From NCBI RefSeq assembly GCF_001561995.1, contig NZ_LLWC01000012.1:1-61186 (forward strand): DNA of 61,186 bases, in the 5' to 3' direction. Every line of letters starts with the position of its first letter. The first letter of the stretch is position 1. Shown one piece after another: positions 25,678-34,665 of this stretch. Source of the stretch: Polycladidibacter hongkongensis. Its GTDB lineage: Bacteria > Pseudomonadota > Alphaproteobacteria > Rhizobiales > Stappiaceae. A program made the translations under genes and the position numbers. Under the pieces are notes generated by a model, which did not search any database, was not told where the DNA came from, and saw only the letters and a program-made list of their open reading frames with translations.

Positions 25678-26538
25678 ATGCATCGTTCCGCTGGAGTTCG
25701 TGATTGGGACGCCGCCTACTACAACACAGGCGTTGTTCCCCAAGCCCCTGAAATCTTTAAGGTGTGGTACCAAAAGGCAGACGCATTTCGAGTGGAGCTC
25801 GCCGCCCAAGGCCGCGCCCGCCTTGATATACCCTATAATGCCAAGCAACAGCTGGATGCAGATGGGCAGACCCGCTGCGCCTATGATTTGTTTCTCCCGG
25901 CGATCGCGCAACCAAAGGGGCTGGTCACCTTCGTCCATGGTGGGTACTGGATGGCATTTGATCGCAAAGGCTCTTCGCATTTGGCCGCTGGCGCGCTCGC
26001 GCACGGCTATGCAGTCGCCATGCCCGGCTATCAACTGTGCCCGCAAGTCTCTATCACCACGATTACTCATCAAGTGCGACAAAGCATATGTCATGCGGCC
26101 AGCACTATCGCAGGGCCGATCTTCTTGACCGGCCATTCCGCTGGTGGCCATCTGGTTGCTCAGTTGCTTTGCAAGGACCACGCTTTACCGCAATCACTGG
26201 CATCGCGCCTATGCCATGTGCTGGGCATTAGCGGCGTTTACGATTTACGTCCGCTCACCCGCACAAAGATGAACGAAACTCTACGTCTGACCTTTGAGGA
26301 TACACAGACACAAAGCCCGCTTTTACAAGAGCCGCTAGAACATAGTAATTTCACTGCATGGGTCGGCGCTGAAGAGCTACCAGAGTTTCTGCGTCAATCC
26401 CGCGCTCTCTATCAAGTCTGGGGTGGAAGCGAGCTGGATGTGTCATTCTACGCCGCTCCAGATAAGCACCATTTTAATGTGGTCGATGATTTATCTGATC
26501 CCGATAGCAAGCAAATAGCGCAACTCTTGCAATTATGA
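25678..26538 (+). CDS. Alpha/beta hydrolase (esterase / kynurenine formamidase-like)
   Basis: The 286-residue protein has an HGG oxyanion motif (VHGGYWMAF, about 96-104), nucleophile elbow GHSAGGHL, and candidate catalytic Asp/His near GSELDVSFYAAPDKHHFNVV. This pattern matches small carboxylesterases and arylformamidase-like enzymes. The start has an excellent GAGAGGAGG site. It is the last gene of the rightward housekeeping block. Confidence 0.82.
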   Translation: MHRSAGVRDWDAAYYNTGVVPQAPEIFKVWYQKADAFRVELAAQGRARLDIPYNAKQQLDADGQTRCAYDLFLPAIAQPKGLVTFVHGGYWMAFDRKGSSHLAAGALAHGYAVAMPGYQLCPQVSITTITHQVRQSICHAASTIAGPIFLTGHSAGGHLVAQLLCKDHALPQSLASRLCHVLGISGVYDLRPLTRTKMNETLRLTFEDTQTQSPLLQEPLEHSNFTAWVGAEELPEFLRQSRALYQVWGGSELDVSFYAAPDKHHFNVVDDLSDPDSKQIAQLLQL

Positions 26539-26662
26539 ATATGTTCCATAATTCTGATTATCCGATTTTTGGATTTTAAGGTTCTATGCGCTTAATCATT
26601 TGCCACTCCTGAATACGTATTGTTAATATCCATTGGCCCTGAATTATTTGGAGAGACTTTCA

Positions 26663-27043
26663 ATGGGTAATCTGAGTGGCGGATGCCAATGCGGTGCTGT
26701 TCGTTTTACAGCTGATGGTGCGCCTGATCGCGTTGGAATCTGCCACTGCATGGATTGTCGCAAGCACCACGGTGCTTTGTTTCACGCTAGTGCGGTCTAC
26801 CAGCAAGATCGTGTCAGGATCAGCGGTACCACTAGGGATTATCAGGGGCGCCATTTTTGCCCAGAATGCGGGTCTTCGGTGTTTTCGACGAGCCCGGGCG
26901 AGATTGAATTACACCTTGGCGCGTTTGATACACCCGACACACTCACCCCCACCTATGAGTTATGGGTATGCCGCCGCGAACAATGGCTGCCGCGCTTCCC
27001 TCAAACCATCCACTATGAGAAAGACCGGGAAGACAAAAGCTAA
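26663..27043 (+). CDS. GFA-family zinc protein (glutathione-dependent formaldehyde-activating enzyme-like)
   Basis: The 126-residue beta-tent-fold protein has zinc sites CQCGAVRF, CHCMDCRKHHG and FCPECGSSVFS. I chose ATG 26663 with GGAGAG upstream. Its TAA stop overlaps the TAG stop of the convergent gene by three bases. GFA proteins bind glutathione or small thiol adducts; the exact substrate is unknown. Confidence 0.88.
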   Translation: MGNLSGGCQCGAVRFTADGAPDRVGICHCMDCRKHHGALFHASAVYQQDRVRISGTTRDYQGRHFCPECGSSVFSTSPGEIELHLGAFDTPDTLTPTYELWVCRREQWLPRFPQTIHYEKDREDKS

Positions 27044-27690
27044 ACATAGCCGCTGAACCAAAGGAAAATGAGCGCCTGCCCGCCATAGTAAAGAAACCAC
27101 AGTGTGATCGAGACAAGCTTGTTTTGCCCCCCGTTGGGGCCCATTCGAAACAGCTGTAGCGACAAAACAATGTCCGAGAGTACAAACAGCATGGCCCCCA
27201 CCATCAACACAGCCGTAACCTGACTGGCAAGCAGACCCATAATACATATTAGCACCACGTAGCCTAAGACAGGGATCTTTAGCTCTCCGGTATGCGGCAA
27301 CAGCCACCAACGTGTTGATAGCGCAAGTGTGCCAAAAACCAACCCGCCAAGTACGAGCCTTACCTGATCTACTTCGCTAACTAATTGAACATAGAGAAGT
27401 ATGTAAAAAATATGTGCGCAGGCGAAGCTCACCAGCCCAAACAAGAAGCGTTTGTCGCCCTCCTCTGCCAACGCAGCATCTCCTATTGCCGAGAGTGCCA
27501 GGGCGCCTACAAGCAGCAAAGGTGCTGATTGTAGATAGGCTGCGATGGCCAGCAATGCCAAGCAAGCTGTCTTTAACAGAGTTTTCGCAACGGACCCCAA
27601 ACGCCAACAAAAAAAGAATCCATAAACAACAGCAGCAGTAAGGCTGAGAAAAACCAGGAGTTCAATTTGGTGCAAAACCCACCTCCCCAA
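27040..27690 (-). CDS. YhhN-family membrane protein (lysoplasmalogenase-like)
   Basis: This 216-residue integral membrane protein has about seven or eight hydrophobic helices. Family motifs are ALSAIGDAAL near the middle and GAMLFVLSDIVLSL (the paired Asp residues of YhhN/TMEM86 proteins). It ends WFLYYGGQALIFL. TMEM86B hydrolyses lysoplasmalogen; the bacterial role is uncertain. It is convergent with the GFA gene, with overlapping stops. Confidence 0.82.
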   Translation of the reverse strand: MGRWVLHQIELLVFLSLTAAVVYGFFFCWRLGSVAKTLLKTACLALLAIAAYLQSAPLLLVGALALSAIGDAALAEEGDKRFLFGLVSFACAHIFYILLYVQLVSEVDQVRLVLGGLVFGTLALSTRWWLLPHTGELKIPVLGYVVLICIMGLLASQVTAVLMVGAMLFVLSDIVLSLQLFRMGPNGGQNKLVSITLWFLYYGGQALIFLWFSGYV

Positions 27691-27838
27691 TCATGTCTAC
27701 TAATGGATACTACTTAGCCTTATTGGTTGAGTAGGTGCAACAGGGACAATTTGCTAGGATTTAGTGCTTGCACCCGCGGGATTTAGAAGAAAACTCTTAG
27801 TTTTCCATCGGGATATCGCGGTGCCCTTGCCATTTAAG

Positions 27839-27854
27839 CTGACAAAGTTGTCAG
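27839..27854. promoter_or_regulatory. 16-bp palindrome, candidate operator for the Crp/Fnr regulator
   Basis: CTGACAA-AG-TTGTCAG has perfect 7-bp arms and a 2-bp spacer, 52 nt before the ATG at 27907. Fnr/Crp-family sites are 14-22 bp palindromes, so autoregulation is plausible. No second copy was noticed in the window. Confidence 0.55.
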
Positions 27855-27906
27855 GGCCCTGTATTTTAAACCATTAAAACCAGCGGTAAGAAAAACTGAA
27901 ATTGCC

Positions 27907-28605
27907 ATGATGAAACTTGATCCAACGGTCCTGCGGGCCCTTGCTCCTTTTGCCGAAGCAACAGAGGAGGCAATCAGCCGAACCATGTCCACCGGATCAG
28001 TCCGCCTGATTGCCAAGGAAACCGCAATCTTTGATCAAGGTGCCGCAGCCACTCAGTTTTTTGCACTTATTGATGGTTATGTTCGTGTGGTCTCCTCGAA
28101 CGCGCAAGGGGAACAAATAATAATGCGCTACATATGCGCTGGCAGCTTGTTCGGCCTCGCCCCTGCCCTCGATAGAGACACTTACCCGGCCTCGGCCATT
28201 GCGGCAAAGGACTGTGTGCTAATATCTTGGCCACGCAGTTGCTTTGATGAGTTTTGCAACATCATTCCCGGCTTTGCAAAAAAAAATGCACAAACCATTG
28301 CCTGCCGTCTGCAAGACACTCAGGCTCGGGTCATGGAACTGTCGATTGCGCACGTGGAAAAACGTGTGGCTGCAACATTACTCCGCCTCACCGAGACCGC
28401 CGGCAAACCCGTTGCCGAAGGCATCGAAATCAACTTTCAAATCTCACGTCAAGACATTGCCGAGCTAACCGGCACAACCCTTCATACCGTCTCGCGCCTG
28501 CTTTCTGCATGGTCGAGCAAAGGCTATGTGAGCACTGGCCGAAAAAAAATTATTGTTTGCAACATGAACGCTTTAGAGGCCATGGGCGTCAATGCCGAGA
28601 TTTGA
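27907..28605 (+). CDS. Crp/Fnr-family transcriptional regulator
   Basis: The 232-residue regulator has an effector-binding beta-barrel (ETAIFDQGAAATQFFALIDGYVRVV and IICAGSLFGLAPALDR-like segments), a dimerisation helix (ARVMELSIAHVEKRVAATLLRL) and a C-terminal winged helix (ISRQDIAELTGTTLHTVSRLLSAWSSKGYV). The recognition helix TLHTVSRLLSAW fits the DNR/NnrR side of the family. There is no N-terminal Cys cluster, so it is not a 4Fe-4S Fnr; the signal could be NO, haem or a nucleotide. It is divergent from the YhhN gene. The purine genes start just downstream on the other strand, but I see no proof of control over them. The ribosome site is weak. Confidence 0.88.
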   Translation: MMKLDPTVLRALAPFAEATEEAISRTMSTGSVRLIAKETAIFDQGAAATQFFALIDGYVRVVSSNAQGEQIIMRYICAGSLFGLAPALDRDTYPASAIAAKDCVLISWPRSCFDEFCNIIPGFAKKNAQTIACRLQDTQARVMELSIAHVEKRVAATLLRLTETAGKPVAEGIEINFQISRQDIAELTGTTLHTVSRLLSAWSSKGYVSTGRKKIIVCNMNALEAMGVNAEI

Positions 28606-28618
28606 CGCCCCAACGTAG

Positions 28619-29830
28619 CTAGGCCAACAGATCGCGCAGCGTTCGCGCAATCACTTTGGTTGCTGCCATGAGGTCGGCCAGTTCCACATGCTCATCAGCG
28701 CCATGTGCACCGGCCTCAAGTATCGAGCGCGGACCAGCGCCGTAAAGTACCGTTGGCACACCAGCGCCCGCATAGTGGCGCGCATCGGTATAAAGCGGAA
28801 CGGCATTTGGCTGCACATCTACCCCCAAAACATCCCGTGCGTTGTTGCTCAGGGCCTCTACCAGTGGCTGTGCCCCGGACAGAGCGCGCAATGGCTCTGC
28901 CAGCATAATCCGGCGGCACTCGACTTCCAGTCCAAGGCTGGGGGGCACCGCCCGCTGCAGCAGTTCCTCAAGCGAGGCTTCGATCTGCTCGCCATGCTCT
29001 TCAGGAACCAAGCGACGATCAATGCGCATGCAAACACGATCAGGCACCACATTGGTGTTAATCCCGCCGGAAATAAGACCTACAGTAATCGTTGGGGAGC
29101 CAATTCCCGCAACAGGGCTATGAACACGCGCAAGCCGTTTACGCTCTGCATAGACTGCGCCTAGAATATAGCTTGCGCCTTCAAGAGCATCTGCACCGCT
29201 TTCTGGCATAGCGGCATGGGCTTGCTTGCCGCGAACAATCACTTCCATATGCAGGCAGCCATTGTGTGCTGTGGTAATTGCATAGGAAAAACCGGCTGCA
29301 ATGGCCAAGTCCGGTTGGCAATGCCCTTGCTCCAACAACCACTTAGGGCCGATGAAACCACCCGCCTCCTCATCATAAGTTAAATGCAGCTCAACGGTAC
29401 CATTGAGCCCGTCACCGTTGTCCCGCAGCGCCAGCAGCGCAAACAGGTACGTGGCAAAGTCTGACTTGGAAACGGCCGCGCCGCGCCCATAAAGTGCCCC
29501 CCCTTGCACCTCACCACCATAAGGGTCTTTGGTCCAGCCTTCGCCAGGGGGCACCACATCCCCGTGAGCATTTAAGGCGATAACGGGCCCTTGCCCGTCA
29601 CCGAAGCAGTGTCGCACAATGAGGTTGCAAGCCGAGATCATACCGTGTTGGCGCACAAACGGCTCTGGAACCGGCAAGCGCTCCACGTCAAAACCATAGG
29701 CCTCTATCAGCTTCGCACTCAGCTCCGCATGAGCTGCCGTATCACCAGCAGGATTGTCACTTGGCGCTTGTACCAGCTTTTGTAAAAACGCCACTTGCTC
29801 ATCAAATCGTCCTTCAATCGCGGCGTCCAT
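28619..29830 (-). CDS. M20-family metallopeptidase/deacylase (ArgE/DapE-like)
   Basis: I chose the ATG at 29830 (GGAAGGA upstream), giving 403 residues. M20 zinc motifs are ALNAHGDVVPPGEGWTKDPYGG, GRGAAVSKSDFATYLFALLAL, LTYDEEAGGFIGPKWLLEQG (Glu base) and PLYTDARHYAGAGVPTVLYGAG with the late His near GAHGADEHVEL. The dimerisation domain sits in the middle. Its start overlaps the end of the upstream amidohydrolase gene, so it belongs to the puuD-uraD transcription unit. Its place suggests an N-carbamoyl or ureido amino-acid substrate of purine breakdown, but this is inference. Confidence 0.85.
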   Translation of the reverse strand: MDAAIEGRFDEQVAFLQKLVQAPSDNPAGDTAAHAELSAKLIEAYGFDVERLPVPEPFVRQHGMISACNLIVRHCFGDGQGPVIALNAHGDVVPPGEGWTKDPYGGEVQGGALYGRGAAVSKSDFATYLFALLALRDNGDGLNGTVELHLTYDEEAGGFIGPKWLLEQGHCQPDLAIAAGFSYAITTAHNGCLHMEVIVRGKQAHAAMPESGADALEGASYILGAVYAERKRLARVHSPVAGIGSPTITVGLISGGINTNVVPDRVCMRIDRRLVPEEHGEQIEASLEELLQRAVPPSLGLEVECRRIMLAEPLRALSGAQPLVEALSNNARDVLGVDVQPNAVPLYTDARHYAGAGVPTVLYGAGPRSILEAGAHGADEHVELADLMAATKVIARTLRDLLA

Positions 29831-31124
29831 TAACAAATCCTTCCCTAAACAATATATCTTCAATCCAGTTGGCCATAGCCAAAACACACAGGCCTAAATC
29901 ATCGGGCAGTGTCGCTTCGCTTGGATTGTGGCTAATTCCTTTTTCACAACGAACAAACAACATCGCAATAGGACAAAGGGCTTGCATTGCCTGCCCATCA
30001 TGCCCGGCACCAGATAAGATCGGCGCCCCTCCGCAGCCAAGAGCAGCAAGCGTGTTCTCTAGCGCGTTTTGCAGGCGGGTATCGCAGGGTATGCTCTTGC
30101 ACTCATGGTATTTATCAAAGCAGATTTCGCAGGCGCGTGCCTTGGCAATTTGTTGCGCCGCGACCATAATTTCATGCTCGGCCTGCAAGCGCAGTGCATC
30201 TGCCGGTGCGCGCACATCCAGCGACAACTGCACTCCGGCAGCAATAACATTAACTGCACCAGGGCGAACTGTGACTTCCCCTATGGTTGCAACCAGTCCA
30301 TCATTGCTGTGTTTTCGCGCGATGCTCTCAACGGCTAGTGTCAACTCCGCGGCAGCGCACACTGCATCCCGTCGCAAAGACATGGGAACAGTGCCCGCAT
30401 GCCCGGCCATGCCACTTACATCAATATGGAAGCGGCTCGCGCCTGCAATCGCGCTGACAGCACCCAAGGCACGTCCCTGCGCTTCTAAAACTGGACCTTG
30501 CTCGATATGCGCTTCCAGATAACCAAGAACGTCCCGTCCATTGTAACCAATCGCGCCATGGGCAACACCGCTGTTGAACCGCCCAAGTGCATCGCCTAGG
30601 CGCACCCCCTCTCCATCACAGAGCTCTTCCGCTTGACGCAGCTGCTCTTCGCTGTGATATCCGGCAATCGCGGCAGAAGAGAGCAGAGTTGTTGGAAAAC
30701 GGACGCCCTCCTCATCGCCAAATGCGAGCAAATCAATATCTGCGGCGAAAACCAGTCCGCGGCGCTGTAACTCCCGTAAGGCCAGCGCGCCAGCAACTAC
30801 GCCAAGCGTTCCATCGTAAACCCCGGCATTTCGCACCGTATCGATATGCGAGCCTATTAATAGCACGGGGCGCTCACTTGTGGGGAGGGAAGCAGCGCCG
30901 GCCAGATGCCCGCAGATGGTACCATAGGTGTCTTGCTTAACCTGCAACCCGCAGTCTTGCATCAATGCAGCAACAAAACCGGCAGCCTGCGCATGCTCAT
31001 CGCTTAGAAAAAGGCGTGTTAATCCACCCTCCAAGCTGGAGAACGCGGCAAGCTCTTGCAGCAATTGCTCACACTCTGCCCCAAGCGATGCGATGTGCTG
31101 CGCCGCGTTATACTCTTTATGCAT
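29814..31124 (-). CDS. Allantoate amidohydrolase / N-carbamoyl amidase (M20 family)
   Basis: This protein of about 436 residues belongs to the AllC/HyuC-type dinuclear metal amidohydrolases. Motifs are LLIGSHIDTVRNAGVYDGTLGVVAG, LAFGDEEGVRFPTTLLSS, YLEAHIEQGPVLE, GMAGHAGTVPMSLRRDA and SGAGHDGQAM, ending with RCEKGISHNPSE. These are the classical allantoate amidohydrolase signatures. The ATG at 31124 overlaps the uraD stop; an ATG at 31136 is an alternative. It would act after allantoinase, splitting allantoate to ureidoglycine plus CO2 and NH3. Translational overlap at both ends supports one operon. Confidence 0.87.
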   Translation of the reverse strand: MHKEYNAAQHIASLGAECEQLLQELAAFSSLEGGLTRLFLSDEHAQAAGFVAALMQDCGLQVKQDTYGTICGHLAGAASLPTSERPVLLIGSHIDTVRNAGVYDGTLGVVAGALALRELQRRGLVFAADIDLLAFGDEEGVRFPTTLLSSAAIAGYHSEEQLRQAEELCDGEGVRLGDALGRFNSGVAHGAIGYNGRDVLGYLEAHIEQGPVLEAQGRALGAVSAIAGASRFHIDVSGMAGHAGTVPMSLRRDAVCAAAELTLAVESIARKHSNDGLVATIGEVTVRPGAVNVIAAGVQLSLDVRAPADALRLQAEHEIMVAAQQIAKARACEICFDKYHECKSIPCDTRLQNALENTLAALGCGGAPILSGAGHDGQAMQALCPIAMLFVRCEKGISHNPSEATLPDDLGLCVLAMANWIEDILFREGFVNGRRD

Positions 31125-31620
31125 TGCCCAAAGCATCCTCTAGTCGAAATGCGATTATTCGCGAAATCTGCCGCAAGGCCTCTGCCTGCTCCGCTTCAGA
31201 CGAGTTTTGCAGCCGCCGCCGAAATGCATCCAGAATGTCGTATTTATGCGCACCTCGAACCGCATAAATAAATGGAAACCCAAAGCGCTGTCGGTAGGCT
31301 TCGTTCAGCTCGGTAAACTCTCGCAACTCTTTCGGGCGGAGTTTGTCCAACCCTGCGCTCTGCTGTTCTTGTTCTGAGGCTGCAGCGACATCCCCGGCCA
31401 ACGCAGCTCGGCCCGCAAGATCTGGATGTGCACAAATCACATCAAGTTGCTGTGCGACATCGGCGGCATTCAACACCTCTTCAAAAGCCAAATGCATTGC
31501 AGTTACGTCGGCAAATGGGCGCCTATGCGCTGCCGCATCTGCCACCCATGAAGATTGCTCAACAACGTCCCCAAACCTTGCAACAAATGCTTGGTGGGAA
31601 AGCTGATTAACTTGTTCCAC
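31117..31620 (-). CDS. uraD: OHCU decarboxylase
   Basis: It converts 2-oxo-4-hydroxy-4-carboxy-5-ureidoimidazoline to S-allantoin. Family motifs are FVARFGDVVEQSSWVADAA, AHPDLAGRAALAGD (catalytic His region), SAGLDKLRPKEL and FTELNEAYRQRFGFPFIYAVRG. I chose the GTG at 31620 (AGAGG upstream), giving about 167 residues, the usual size. A longer frame back to GTG 31725 would overlap puuD by 23 nt and adds a non-conserved extension. It follows puuD and precedes the allantoate amidohydrolase gene. Confidence 0.88.
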   Translation of the reverse strand: MEQVNQLSHQAFVARFGDVVEQSSWVADAAAHRRPFADVTAMHLAFEEVLNAADVAQQLDVICAHPDLAGRAALAGDVAAASEQEQQSAGLDKLRPKELREFTELNEAYRQRFGFPFIYAVRGAHKYDILDAFRRRLQNSSEAEQAEALRQISRIIAFRLEDALGNA

Positions 31621-31702
31621 GAAACCTCTATTATTTTCAGGGTGCTTAAACGCTAATACCAAACCACTATCTCCCACAATGCCCAAGGATAATTCTAGCA
31701 GT

Positions 31703-32884
31703 TTATCTTGCCAAAAGAAAAGCACCCAATTTCATTCTCTCTGCAGATGTCATACCTGTTTCATTCCCCAGGGGCATCTGTTCGCTGTAAACGACTTGCC
31801 GCAGGATTTCAGCGCGAAATCGGCGCAAATCAGCCTCGGTTTTCAGCACCATTCCCTTGGGAGCGCTAGAAAAACTCTCGTGCTGCGGTATTGTGTCGTG
31901 GCAGGTCACGCAGTGCTGCTCGACAATTTTCAACGCTTGATGAACACCAACCGGTTTTTCACGCGGAGCTAAAGATGCGTCTGGCATCAACAGCCACATC
32001 AATGTGCCCAATGCCAGCACAGCACTGGTGATCGCAAAACGTAAGTCGGCGAACGCACGGCCCGCCTCGTGCGAAATCCATAAGTGTCGCAGGCTTGCAC
32101 CCAATACAAGGATAAGCAGCACCACAACCCCATGCCATTCATAGCTTGATAACACAGCATAGTGCGGGCTCAGCATCAGCGCCAACACCGGCAGGGTGAA
32201 GTAGGTATTATGCATAGAGCGCTGTTTACCAATTGCGCCAAGGCGTGCATCCGGCACATCGCCAACCAGAAGCGCCCCTACAATTTTCCGCTGGTTGGGA
32301 ATGATCACCAAGAACACATTGCAGGCCATGATCGTACCCATTAACGCACCGGCATGGAGCAACACCGCACGACCACTGAAAACCGGTGTGAGCAGCGTGG
32401 TGATTAAGCCTAGCAACGCAACTACGCTCAACCCGAGCAGCCATGGCCACCGCGTCAGACGGCTTGCACACAAACCCGAATAGGCGAGCCAACCGCCACC
32501 CAGTGCCAGTACAGATATGCACACACCCTCCAAAGGGCGCAAACTGCTCTCTGGTGCCAACAAATAGCTGGAAGCATTGACATAGTACTGCAGTGAAAGC
32601 AGCACAAATCCGCTTAAAAAAGTGAGATAGGCCTCCCATTTGTACCAGATCAGATTACTCGGCAAATGGGCAGGCGCCACGAGATACTTCTTGGTCTGGT
32701 AAAAGCCGCCGCCATGAACTTCCCAGGCACTGCCTAACAGCTCATCCTCATCGCCCTCTTGTTTCTGCAACGAAAAATCGAGGGCAACAAAGTAAAACGA
32801 TGCGCCAATCCACCCAATTCCAACAATTATGTGTGAAAATCGGGCGAGTAAGTTCGCCCAATCAAGAAAATAGGAATAAAGCAT
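31703..32884 (-). CDS. puuD: Membrane-bound urate oxidase with C-terminal cytochrome c
   Basis: The 393-residue protein has about eight membrane helices, starting LLARFSHIIVGIGWIGASFYFVALD, with WEVHGGGFYQTKKYLVAP and WYKWEAYLTFLSGFVLL. It has a C-terminal c-type haem site C-V-T-C-H (EQHCVTCHDTI) with a later Met ligand candidate (VVYSEQMPLGNETGMT). This architecture is that of PuuD, which oxidises urate to 5-hydroxyisourate and passes electrons to the respiratory chain rather than making peroxide. It is the first gene of the leftward unit puuD-uraD-amidohydrolase-M20. A GGGAGGTG site lies 13 nt before the ATG. Confidence 0.92.
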   Translation of the reverse strand: MLYSYFLDWANLLARFSHIIVGIGWIGASFYFVALDFSLQKQEGDEDELLGSAWEVHGGGFYQTKKYLVAPAHLPSNLIWYKWEAYLTFLSGFVLLSLQYYVNASSYLLAPESSLRPLEGVCISVLALGGGWLAYSGLCASRLTRWPWLLGLSVVALLGLITTLLTPVFSGRAVLLHAGALMGTIMACNVFLVIIPNQRKIVGALLVGDVPDARLGAIGKQRSMHNTYFTLPVLALMLSPHYAVLSSYEWHGVVVLLILVLGASLRHLWISHEAGRAFADLRFAITSAVLALGTLMWLLMPDASLAPREKPVGVHQALKIVEQHCVTCHDTIPQHESFSSAPKGMVLKTEADLRRFRAEILRQVVYSEQMPLGNETGMTSAERMKLGAFLLAR

Positions 32885-32976
32885 AGCAACACTCTAGCAC
32901 CTCCCTTGTAATTTCCTAGAGCGGTCTTGGCGCGCACGTGAAACAACATTAGGCAATCTGCGATGATCTTCAGGGC

Positions 32977-33018
32977 GTTATGCCGGTTTTTTATTCTTTG
33001 CAAACAAACTGGCATAAC
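32977..33018. repeat. Inverted repeat in the puuD upstream region
   Basis: GTTATGCC (32977-32984) and GGCATAAC (33011-33018) are perfect 8-bp arms around a 26-base AT-rich centre. It lies between the BMP gene stop and the puuD start. It could be a terminator-like hairpin for the BMP gene or a regulatory site for puuD. Confidence 0.5.
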
Positions 33019-33042
33019 TCTACTTCTGGGAAGACAAAAATC

Positions 33043-34131
33043 TTAGTTCGGCAGCTTACCGTCCATGCCTTCAAGGTAAAAATTCATTTGCAACAGCTGC
33101 TGATCTGTCGCACTGGCGCCTTTGGCCAGAAATGAGCTGCCATCTTGCTTGTTGAGCGGCCCTTGAAACACGATGATTTCGCCGTTCTCCAGCTTTCCTA
33201 TGGTTTCCTGTGCCCGCTCGGCGATGGATTCTTCGACATTTGCTATGGGCGACAGCTTGACCATGCCGGTTTTAAGCCCGCCCCAAGTGTCCTGTGCTTT
33301 CCAGTTGCCATCCAGCACCGCCTGCACCCGCTCAATATAATAGGGTGCCCAGTCATCCACGATTGAAGTCACCTGCGAATTGGGCGCAAACTTTGCCATG
33401 TCAGAGGATTGTCCGAAGCCGATGATACCCTTTTCCTGCGCAATCTGCAGCGGTGCTGGCGAATCTGTATGTTGCACCAGCACATCAGCGCCCTGATCAA
33501 TCAAAGCCTTGGCAGCGTCCGCCTCTTTCGCCGGATCATACCATGAGTTGGTCCACACCACTTTGATCTTGAAATCGGGATTAACCGTGCGCGCGCCAAG
33601 AACAAAAGCGTTCATGCCACGGATCACTTCCGGTACGGGAAACGGCGCTACATAGGCCGCAATTCCTGCCTTGGAAATCTGCCCGGCCATTTGACCAATT
33701 ACATAGCGCCCCTCATAAAACCGAGCTGAATACGTACCAACGTTTTTTGCTTGCTTGAAGCCGGTGGCATTCTCAAACTTGACCTGAGGATATTTTTTCG
33801 CCACGCGCAATGTCGGGTTCATAAACGAAAACGAAGTGGTGAAAATAAGCGTGTTGCCATCGCGTGCCAGCCGCTCAATCGCGCGGATCGCATCGGCCCC
33901 GCCAGCCACATTCTCAATGAAGGTCGTCTCGACTTTATCGCCAAAATGCGCATCAACCGCCTTGCGCCCCTGTTCATGTTGGAAAGACCAGCCGTGGTCA
34001 CTGATTGGCCCGACATAGAGGAAGCCGACTTTTAGCGGTGCAGCAACACTGGCACTGGAAGAAAAAGCTCCCAGAAGGGTTAGCAGTGGAATGGCAATAA
34101 GCAAATACAAACGGCGCATGAATGTGGGCAT
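33043..34131 (-). CDS. BMP-family ABC transporter substrate-binding protein (purine/nucleoside type), orphan copy
   Basis: The 362-residue exported protein has signal peptide LYLLIAIPLLTLLGAFSSSASVAA. The mature part opens PLKVGFLYVGPISDHGWSFQHEQGRKAV, a BMP/PnrA-like domain. It contains ARDGNTLIFTTSFSFMNPTL, VVWTNSWYDPAKEADAAKAL and QHTDSPAPLQIAQEKGIIGF. It is a close paralogue of the binding protein at 35308-36381 (most motifs are shared almost word for word). No permease or ATPase lies directly beside it, so it probably uses the transporter at 36469-40014 or is an alternative receptor with other specificity. The start has GGGAG upstream. Confidence 0.9.
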   Translation of the reverse strand: MPTFMRRLYLLIAIPLLTLLGAFSSSASVAAPLKVGFLYVGPISDHGWSFQHEQGRKAVDAHFGDKVETTFIENVAGGADAIRAIERLARDGNTLIFTTSFSFMNPTLRVAKKYPQVKFENATGFKQAKNVGTYSARFYEGRYVIGQMAGQISKAGIAAYVAPFPVPEVIRGMNAFVLGARTVNPDFKIKVVWTNSWYDPAKEADAAKALIDQGADVLVQHTDSPAPLQIAQEKGIIGFGQSSDMAKFAPNSQVTSIVDDWAPYYIERVQAVLDGNWKAQDTWGGLKTGMVKLSPIANVEESIAERAQETIGKLENGEIIVFQGPLNKQDGSSFLAKGASATDQQLLQMNFYLEGMDGKLPN

Positions 34132-34169
34132 GACAAAGCTCCCTTGGTTAGCATGGGTCTTTGTCGCGC

Positions 34170-34194
34170 AAAAAAGGCGCTGTTGACCAGCGCC
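34170..34194 (-). terminator. Terminator after the VOC gene
   Basis: GGCGCTG / CAGCGCC (34176-34182 with 34188-34194) followed by six T on the minus strand. Confidence 0.85.
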
Positions 34195-34265
34195 CTCTTG
34201 GGATGGGGCAAACCATGCGTATCCGCTGCAGTTGCAATTTTACCTAGTATGCCACACAGGATCAC

Positions 34266-34643
34266 TTAGTTAGCGTCACTAAGATCCTGCGCAAGCATCA
34301 TCGCATTGCCATCAGGATCGTAAAAAGTTGCAGTGCTAACCATGCCTTCAATCGTCTGTGTCTCGCCGTCAAATACCACACCAGCCCCCTCCAGCGCATG
34401 GCGAGCAACGACAATATCACCTACGCCGAAAACGGGTGTGGTGTTGCCCGGCTTCGCCTCGCTCTGCTCCCCAAGACCAAGCGTTACGCCCGTTGTTTTG
34501 GTGCGCATCTCGCTCCAGCCCGCCTCATCAAGATGATAGAGCAGCTCAAACCCCAGTTTCTCCTGATACCACTGCGCGGAGGCATGCCGGTCCCTTACAG
34601 AAATGGCAAGGGTAATCGTATTTTCCAAAGAAACAAGTGACAT
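34266..34643 (-). CDS. VOC-family (glyoxalase/bleomycin resistance-like) protein
   Basis: The 125-residue protein has two beta-alpha-beta-beta-beta modules: TLAISVRDRHASAQWYQEKLGFELLYH and FGVGDIVVARHALEGAGVVFDG..., ending ATFYDPDGNAMMLAQDL. The final Asp-Pro-Asp-Gly-Asn turn is typical. I chose ATG 34643 with GGAGGGAAG upstream. It is divergent from a tandem HxlR regulator with only 40 nt between starts, so it is very probably that regulator's target. A stress or detoxification role is likely; the substrate is unknown. Confidence 0.85.
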   Translation of the reverse strand: MSLVSLENTITLAISVRDRHASAQWYQEKLGFELLYHLDEAGWSEMRTKTTGVTLGLGEQSEAKPGNTTPVFGVGDIVVARHALEGAGVVFDGETQTIEGMVSTATFYDPDGNAMMLAQDLSDAN

Positions 34644-34665
34644 CAAACTTCCCTCCAATCAAAAA

